NCBI GenBank assembly: GCA_944322755.1
Contig: CALUPY010000025.1
Span: forward strand, 1 to 36,076
Reading direction: 5' to 3'
DNA from: Candidatus Gastranaerophilales bacterium
GTDB lineage: Bacteria > Cyanobacteriota > Vampirovibrionia > Gastranaerophilales > Gastranaerophilaceae
DNA: 36,076 nucleotides
The notes below the pieces were generated by a model that saw only the letters and a program-made list of their open reading frames with translations, was not told the DNA's origin and did no database searches. Both the position numbers and the translations under genes were made by a program. Shown here in pieces: positions 31,623 to 36,076 of the stretch (its first letter is position 1; each line of letters starts with the position of its first letter).

Positions 31623-32285
31623 TTAGTTTAACATTTCTTTCAAAGTAAGTCCGCGCTGTTTTGCTACATCAGAAAATGTTCTGAGATTTTTAAGCGCGTC
31701 TATAGTGGCGTTAGCAGCATTCAACGGGGATTTTGAACCGAGTGATTTGCTCAAAATGTTTTCAATACCTGCAAGTTCAAGTACTGCACGAACAGCACCG
31801 CCTGCGATAACACCGGTACCTTGAGAAGCAGGTTTAAGCATTACACTGCCTGCACCTGAATTTCCGACAATCGGATGAGGAATTGTAGTTTTGAAAATAG
31901 GTACAGTAACAAGATTTTTTCTGCCTTCTGCAATAGCTTTCTGGATAGCGACAATAACTTCAGAAGCTTTTGCACATCCGACACCAACCTGTCCTTTAGC
32001 GTTTCCGACGATAACAATAGCTCTAAAGCTGAGTTTTTTACCGCCTTTAACTACTTTGGTTACACGTCTGATTTGTACAACGCGTTCTTTCCATTCTGAC
32101 TGAACAGCATCAACTGTTTCTACTTTTCTTCTTTTGCCTTTTCCTTCTCTTTTCGGCTTTCTTGCCGGTTTTTCTTCAACAGCAGCTTCTGCAGCAGCAT
32201 TTTCTGTATTTTCAACGTTTTCTACAGTTTCTTGCGAAGCTTCAACTGTTTCTACTGTTTCTTGAATTTCTTTTGATTCTTCCAC
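31623..32285 (-). CDS. rpsE: Ribosomal protein uS5 with acidic N-terminal extension
   Basis: 220 residues using a GTG start behind AAAGGT; the usual length is about 165-175. The core (about 60-220) has the S5 RNA-binding domain ([29 protein letters not shown]), [14 protein letters not shown] and the C-terminal domain ([17 protein letters not shown]). The extra N terminus (about 1-50) is a glutamate/valine/threonine-rich low-complexity tail followed by a basic patch ([13 protein letters not shown]). It is here the first gene of its operon: rplR and rplF, normally just upstream, are absent, and a 1-kb non-coding stretch lies in front. Confidence 0.96.
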   Translation of the reverse strand: MEESKEIQETVETVEASQETVENVENTENAAAEAAVEEKPARKPKREGKGKRRKVETVDAVQSEWKERVVQIRRVTKVVKGGKKLSFRAIVIVGNAKGQVGVGCAKASEVIVAIQKAIAEGRKNLVTVPIFKTTIPHPIVGNSGAGSVMLKPASQGTGVIAGGAVRAVLELAGIENILSKSLGSKSPLNAANATIDALKNLRTFSDVAKQRGLTLKEMLN

Positions 32286-32607
32286 TGTTATTACCTTTCT
32301 TTAGTGATTTAGTGTACTTTTTATTCTATTTTGACAACCAATAGCACAAACAAAGAGGCTAATAATATTAGCCGGTATGATATTTAATTGTCGGGTAACT
32401 TTTCTGACTACTTTATCATACATGCTCATAGTTTTCATGCAAGACCGGTTTTAATTATAAATGAAATTGTAAAGAAAACTTAACAAACTAAAAAGAAAAA
32501 AGCAATTTTTTAAAAAAGAAATACTTTATATATACACGAGAGATAAATAAAATATCGAGAGTCAAATTCCAAAAGCTTTATAATTTCACAAACATACATA
32601 CTTACTT
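32286..32607. other. Divergent non-coding region upstream of rpsE
   Basis: No gene. It should hold the rpsE promoter (minus strand; TTGTGC and GAATAA with 17 bases between is a candidate) and a perfect inverted repeat GGCTAATA-A-TATTAGCC at 32357-32373. The right half is A-rich and low in complexity. Confidence 0.4.
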
Positions 32608-32636
32608 ACACACTAACCTACCACACACTAACCTAC
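32608..32636 (+). repeat. Tandem 14-base repeats, C/A-rich
   Basis: ACACACTAACCTAC occurs at 32608-32621 and again at 32623-32636. The stretch is free of G, so it would be single-stranded in RNA, and it is followed about 28 bases later by a strong terminator. Confidence 0.8.
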
Positions 32637-32663
32637 ACACGAGGAATCATAAAAGATTTCCGG

Positions 32664-32692
32664 GGGACTTAATTAATAAGTCCCTTTTTTTT
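32664..32692 (+). terminator. Strong rho-independent terminator
   Basis: GGGACTTA-ATTAA-TAAGTCCC (32664-32684) followed by eight T. No coding gene precedes it on this strand, so it probably ends a small RNA that carries the C/A-rich repeats. Confidence 0.88.
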
Positions 32693-32699
32693 ATAAGTT

Positions 32700-32943
32700 T
32701 ACACTCGGAGTATTCAAATTTTCCAACTTTAGTATGAAAAACTTCAAACTAAAGTTCAATTCACAATTCAGTCGTAATGGGTCATAATACAGACAAAGGG
32801 ATGAAGAGATATCTCTTGTCGTAATTGTAAGGTCTTTCGGACTGTAAAAGCTGTCTGATAAAGCTTCCAGCCCAAAAAGACAAATCGCAAATTGAAAAGT
32901 AAATAGAAAAAGCTAAAAGCTTCTATTTTACGACTTTAGCAAC
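32700..32943. other. Non-coding region with short palindromes
   Basis: No gene. Visible structure: AACTTTAGT with ACTAAAGTT at about 32730-32757, and the 14-base palindrome AAGAGATATCTCTT near 32805-32818. A more G/C-rich stretch (about 32775-32880) could belong to a leader or RNA, but I recognise no family. Confidence 0.35.
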
Positions 32944-33179
32944 CCGCCGACCTTTGCAAAGCGAGTTACAGAAAGTTAATTAAACAACGGTTAGTCTCAT
33001 CTGTTTGAGCAGCCTGTAGTTATTTTCTAGGTCTTTAATTTGTTTATGATTTTCGCGAAAATATGGGCTGCGAGTTATGAGACTCGGGTGCAATTTACTT
33101 TCTGTATGAGCGGAGCAGCAGGTCGGCAAGTTTCTTCGGCTCCACCCATTCTTTTTAAAAGAATGGGTGGAACAAAAAG
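32944..33179 (+). repeat. Structured repeat, copy A (upstream of flagellin)
   Basis: A 236-base element matching copy B at 35733-35971 in direct orientation. Its halves pair with each other: CCGACCT with AGGTCGG, TACAGAAAGT with ACTTTCTGTA, GTCTCAT with ATGAGAC, GCAGCC with GGGCTGC. A separate hairpin at the 3' end (CCACCCATTCTTTT / AAAAGAATGGGTGG) follows. The stem arms are conserved between copies while the central loop differs, as expected for an element kept for its RNA or DNA fold. An 85-codon minus frame crossing it is an artefact. Confidence 0.85.
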
Positions 33180-33238
33180 CTAAAAGTATATTTTTTAGCA
33201 AATAGTTTCGTCTGAAATGAAACAAATTGCTAAGCAAG

Positions 33239-33257
33239 GTTGGGCTTTCAGCCTAAC
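33239..33257 (+). promoter_or_regulatory. Hairpin in the flagellin leader
   Basis: GTTGGGCT-TTC-AGCCTAAC lies 40 bases before the flagellin start. AAGGAG (33268-33273) is too far from the ATG (24 bases); AGGGA (33283-33287) has normal spacing. The ACAGGGA there resembles the CsrA-binding core, so post-transcriptional control is possible but unproven. No convincing sigma-28 promoter was found. Confidence 0.4.
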
Positions 33258-33297
33258 AAAGACAACTAAGGAGTAACAACACAGGGAAAGCGTATAA

Positions 33298-35409
33298 ATG
33301 ATAAGCATAAACTACAACCCGTCAGTATTAACGACGCAGCGAAATCTGAATATCGCAACAAATAACCTTAACACCGCACTCGAGAGAATGAGCACGGGGT
33401 ATAAGGTGAATTGTGCTGCAGATGATGCTGCAGGGTTGTTTGTTGCCTCAAACCTTAATGCAAACCTTCGCGGTTTAAAACAAGCCCAGAAAAACGCCCA
33501 AGACGGCATATCACTCCTAAACACAGCCGAAGGCTCACTTTCTAATATGACAAACATCCTAAATCGCCTGAGAGACCTTGCAGTCCAGGGCGCAAACGGT
33601 GTTTACGATTCAAAATCCCTCACCGCAATGCAGGATGAAGCAGATGCCTTAATCTCTCAATTAAAACAAATCCAGCAAAATACAAACTTCAATGGAAAAA
33701 GCATTTTTAATTCAAATGTAATGTCGAACCTGACCACCCAAAACGTAGGTACAGCAACCATCTCCGCCATGTCGGGGGGGGGGGGGTATACTGGCAATGT
33801 CAATAATACCAAGTCTTTAACGGGTGCTGCTACCGTCTCAACCCTTTCAACAGATACAGTTCCGCCTGGTTATACTCCTATATATACAGCACAGGATTTA
33901 GATAATATTCGTTATAATCTGGATGGTAAATATATATTAATGAACGATATTGACTTGTCTGGAATCAATTGGGATCCGATAGGTGATTATGAACCTTCAT
34001 CATCAGATGATTTCTCCTCTGGCTTTTCTGGAATTTTAGATGGTAATGGACATATTATAAAAAATCTGACAATAGATTATAACGCCAATAAAGGTAATAC
34101 TGAAGGATTGTTTGGACTTGTTTATATGGGGGAAATTAATAATTTGGGATTAGAACATATATCATTTTCCGGTGAATTTGAAGAAATAGATGAATACTAT
34201 GGCGAATTTGGTATGAACCTGATTGGTGGGTTAGTTGGTTGGAATGCCGGAGGTACTATATCTAATTGTTGCGTTCAAGGAAATATTTCTCTTTCTATGT
34301 CTCAAATTATATCTCAAGATGATACTACTTACAGATATTCGGAAGGGGTTGGTGGTTTAGCTGGGATAAATCAAGGGATAATTGAAAATTCGTATAGTTC
34401 TTGTAATATATCAGTGGAAGACATAAATCAAATTACTGATGATAGAGAAAATCTGATAGTATCAAATATTGGTGGACTTGCTGGACGTCAGAATGCGGGT
34501 ACATTGTCAAATTGTTATGCGACAGGTATTATAAATTTAAAAAATATTGTTGGTATCCTTGGAGGACTAGTTGGAGATAATGAAGTTGGGGAGATTGTTA
34601 ATTGTTATACGACAGTTTCAATTACAACAAATGGATTAGAACAAGACTATTACCTCTTAGGTGGTATACTTGGAACAGCTGATGGGTATGACGATACAAT
34701 TATTTCTAATTCATTTTTTGATAATGAAAAAACAGGTACTGACGAAATAATGACCGATATTAAGAACGAAATACTTACAAATAATAGTGGGCTTACAACA
34801 AAAGAAATGCAGAATGTTCTGCATTTTATTAATGCTGGATGGGATGCAGGTATTTGGGATTTTTCAACATCACCACCAACACTTAAAAATATGCCAAACA
34901 TTATAAATTCTAGTAATCCGAGTATACAACCTGGAGGTGATGGGACTGAGGGTACTGACCCTGATGACCCGAACACCCCAGGCGGAGGTACTGGCGGGGC
35001 TTGGGATGTGCCGATTCCGGGTGCAGTGCGGCTGCAAATCGGTTCGAATTCTCTCGCAACATCCGCAATCTATGTCGACACCTCCTTTGATTTAGGTACG
35101 TTCGATATCGACTTTTCGTCCGCTGACTCTTGCGCCGCTGCGATTGATGACATTGATGAGGTCTTGTCTCGCATAAACACAAAACGCTCAGAGTTCGGTG
35201 CTGCTATTAACCGTTTGAATTCTATTCTTGAATCACAAACAACAACAATTCAGAACTACACCGCAGCAAAATCAACTATAATGGATTCTGATATAGCAAC
35301 AGAGTCAGCAGACTATGTAAAAAATCAAATTCTGCAGCAAACCTCCTCCGCTCTCCTCGCCCAGTCTCAAAACCCCCATGCGTCGATAGTCCTGTCGCTG
35401 ATAGGGTAG
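33298..35409 (+). CDS. Flagellin with inserted GLUG-repeat domain and poly-G tract
   Basis: 703 residues, far longer than the usual 270-500. Residues 1 to about 155 are flagellin D0/D1 (INYNPSVLTTQRNLN, LERMSTGYKVNCAADDAAGL, LNRLRDLAVQGANG, the stretch that TLR5 recognises in other flagellins). About 597-703 are the C-terminal D1/D0 (KRSEFGAAINRLNSI, ending NPHASIVLSLIG). Between them lie a glycine run at 160-163 encoded by 13 consecutive G, an ordered strand-rich part (YTAQDLDNIRYNLDGKYILMNDIDLSG), and about five GLUG units (GGLVGWNAGGTISNC, GGLAGINQG, GGLAGRQNAGTLSNCYATG, GGLVGDNEVGEIVNCYTT, GGILGTADG). A proline/glycine linker leads back to D1. GLUG repeats are otherwise known from adhesins and secreted proteases. 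The insert is more AT-rich than the flagellin ends, suggesting a different origin. Confidence 0.93.
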   Translation: MISINYNPSVLTTQRNLNIATNNLNTALERMSTGYKVNCAADDAAGLFVASNLNANLRGLKQAQKNAQDGISLLNTAEGSLSNMTNILNRLRDLAVQGANGVYDSKSLTAMQDEADALISQLKQIQQNTNFNGKSIFNSNVMSNLTTQNVGTATISAMSGGGGYTGNVNNTKSLTGAATVSTLSTDTVPPGYTPIYTAQDLDNIRYNLDGKYILMNDIDLSGINWDPIGDYEPSSSDDFSSGFSGILDGNGHIIKNLTIDYNANKGNTEGLFGLVYMGEINNLGLEHISFSGEFEEIDEYYGEFGMNLIGGLVGWNAGGTISNCCVQGNISLSMSQIISQDDTTYRYSEGVGGLAGINQGIIENSYSSCNISVEDINQITDDRENLIVSNIGGLAGRQNAGTLSNCYATGIINLKNIVGILGGLVGDNEVGEIVNCYTTVSITTNGLEQDYYLLGGILGTADGYDDTIISNSFFDNEKTGTDEIMTDIKNEILTNNSGLTTKEMQNVLHFINAGWDAGIWDFSTSPPTLKNMPNIINSSNPSIQPGGDGTEGTDPDDPNTPGGGTGGAWDVPIPGAVRLQIGSNSLATSAIYVDTSFDLGTFDIDFSSADSCAAAIDDIDEVLSRINTKRSEFGAAINRLNSILESQTTTIQNYTAAKSTIMDSDIATESADYVKNQILQQTSSALLAQSQNPHASIVLSLIG
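33774..33786 (+). repeat. 13-base poly-G tract inside flagellin (phase-variation type)
   Basis: Thirteen G in a row at the junction between conserved flagellin and the insert. With 13 the frame is open; with 12 the next stop is TAA at 33818-33820, and with 14 it is TAA at 33804-33806. Long G runs in AT-rich genomes are typical slipped-strand contingency tracts. Confidence 0.9.
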
Positions 35410-35420
35410 AGAATCTGTAG

Positions 35421-35446
35421 GTTTTGGTAATCTCTGATTACCGAAA
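35421..35446 (+). terminator. Hairpin after flagellin
   Basis: TTTGGTAATC-TCT-GATTACCGAA follows the stop by about 12 bases. No T run follows, so termination efficiency is uncertain. Confidence 0.5.
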
Positions 35447-35459
35447 CAACAACAAAGAC

Positions 35460-35612
35460 TGTCATCCTGAAGCGTAAAATCAGGAGAGCAGCGATAGTCG
35501 TGTATGTTCAGGATCTTGCACACTTGGCGTTTTGTGCTGAACTTCTAGTCGGTAAGATGCTGAACATGGAGATATTGAAGCGGATACAAACGCCTGTTGC
35601 TTCAGCATGACA
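35460..35612. repeat. 153-base element with imperfect inverted ends
   Basis: TGTCATCCTGAAG at 35460-35472 and CTTCAGCATGACA at 35600-35612 are inverted copies with one mismatch. There is no open frame inside. The form is that of a MITE or a dispersed intergenic palindrome; other copies cannot be checked here. Confidence 0.55.
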
Positions 35613-35618
35613 CAACGC

Positions 35619-35656
35619 GTCATTGCGAGGGAGTCCGGAGGACGACCGCGGCAATC
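35619..35656. repeat. Short palindromic intergenic repeat (TCATTGCGAG type)
   Basis: TCATTGCGAGGGAGTCC ... GCGGCAATC forms an imperfect stem (ATTGC with GCAAT; GTCC-GGA-GGAC inside). It resembles dispersed palindromes of this kind seen in many bacterial intergenic regions. Confidence 0.5.
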
Positions 35657-35732
35657 TATAAAAACATACGACGTGACATGTAGTGATAATATTTATTATG
35701 TAAAAAACAAAAATTTAACGAGCGTAACACCC

Positions 35733-35971
35733 CCGCCGACCTTTGCATAGCGAATTACAGAAAGTTAATTAAACAACGGTTAGTCTCATCTGTTTGAGCA
35801 GCCCGTAATTATTTTCAATGATTTTGGATATTACCATAATTCATGCGGAAATATGGGCTGCGAGTTATGAGACTCGAGTGCAATTTACTTTCTGTATGAG
35901 CGGAGCAGCAGGTCGGCAAGTTTCTTGGGCTCCACCCGTTCTTTGCGCCAAAGAATGGGTGGAACAAAAAG
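35733..35971 (+). repeat. Structured repeat, copy B (downstream of flagellin)
   Basis: A 239-base direct copy of the element at 32944-33179. Stem arms are nearly identical; the central loop (about 35805-35850) is different. In the 3' hairpin, CCACCCGTTCTTTG pairs with CAAAGAATGGGTGG: the A-U pair of copy A is a G-U pair here and the loop has changed to GCGC-like, so pairing is kept despite sequence change. Confidence 0.85.
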
Positions 35972-36076
35972 TATAAACCGTACTATTAAAGCCAACAAGT
36001 TTTTTTTACGTTCATTCGCAAAATAAAGAGGAATTTGCCTCCGGCGGGTCCTACCCGGACCGGGGCAGCTTTGGCG

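Larger units (their letters stand above)
35410..36076. other. Gene-free repeat-rich region
   Basis: 667 bases without a credible gene. In order: a hairpin after flagellin, a 153-base element with inverted ends, a GC-rich palindromic repeat near 35619-35656, structured repeat copy B, an AT-rich gap, and a GC-rich tail (about 36040-36076) that begins another repeat cut off by the window edge. Confidence 0.6.

Noticed and set aside
32775-32880. Stretch vaguely like a 16S rRNA segment (GGTCTTTCGGACTGTAAAAG)
   Set aside because: Only a short chance-like likeness; flanking sequence does not follow rRNA.
32980-33237. 85-codon minus-strand frame in repeat copy A
   Set aside because: It lies in a structured repeat; copy B differs in the loop without keeping the frame, so this is a by-product of the repeat.
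1-36076. CRISPR arrays, insertion sequences, prophage or tRNA genes
   Set aside because: No regular repeat-spacer pattern, transposase, integrase, phage structural gene or complete tRNA cloverleaf was found on either strand.

Overview
The window looks like the chromosome of an AT-rich, host-associated bacterium, most probably a gut Melainabacteria/Vampirovibrionia lineage (Gastranaerophilales-like), the non-photosynthetic sister group of Cyanobacteria. This assignment is an inference. It rests on the mix of a two-SLH-domain envelope protein, a SigB/SigF-type sigma factor joined to a type IV prepilin peptidase, an unsplit DnaE, a flagellin, and several unknown proteins that share a short N-terminal P/T-x-F-G motif. 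No photosynthesis genes, tRNA or rRNA genes, insertion sequences or CRISPR arrays were found.

Layout. 1-407: intergenic repeat debris and a leftward terminator. 408-2087: phosphate uptake pair (DUF47 regulator and PiT permease). 2103-3427, minus: an unknown membrane-anchored protein and a class II aldolase. 3604-5361: sigma factor and prepilin peptidase. 5554-7614: cysteine-rich SLH envelope protein. 7681-11127, minus: dnaE. 11263-12809: exported HEALH protein and a convergent short-chain dehydrogenase. 12921-15333: small unknown genes around dnaA (minus). 15326-18599, minus: four-gene operon (CoA-enzyme activase-like DUF2229, two WYL regulators, YraN nuclease-like). 18966-20901: two overlapping diverged paralogues of unknown function. 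20902-22069, minus: TM1266-like small regulator, Hsp20, small unknown. 22266-23747: candidate small RNA, TPR membrane protein, a 150-nt structured RNA candidate, and a 61-residue protein. 23776-25087, minus: EF-hand protein and cysteine-rich exported protein. 25257-26600, minus: rplL, rplJ and an L10-type autoregulatory leader with an attenuator. 26657-29504, minus: large P/T-x-F-G protein and a small unknown. 29593-32285, minus: secY, rplO, rpmD, rpsE, an isolated tail of the spc operon. 32286-36076: a non-coding stretch, then a 703-residue flagellin between two copies of a 236-239 nt structured repeat, then more dispersed repeats.

The most striking locus is the flagellin. Conserved flagellin ends enclose about 410 residues with GLUG repeats, and the junction into that insert carries 13 consecutive G bases. 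A one-base change in tract length would stop translation within a few codons, so it looks like a phase-variable (contingency) surface filament gene. The structured direct repeats on both sides could also allow recombination of the cassette.

Other points are the rplJ leader (a recognisable L10-binding signature, tandem modules and an intrinsic terminator), the P/T-x-F-G protein group that may mark a lineage-specific sorting or interaction signal, a SigF-like factor co-transcribed with pilD, and the breaking up of normally conserved ribosomal protein operons.
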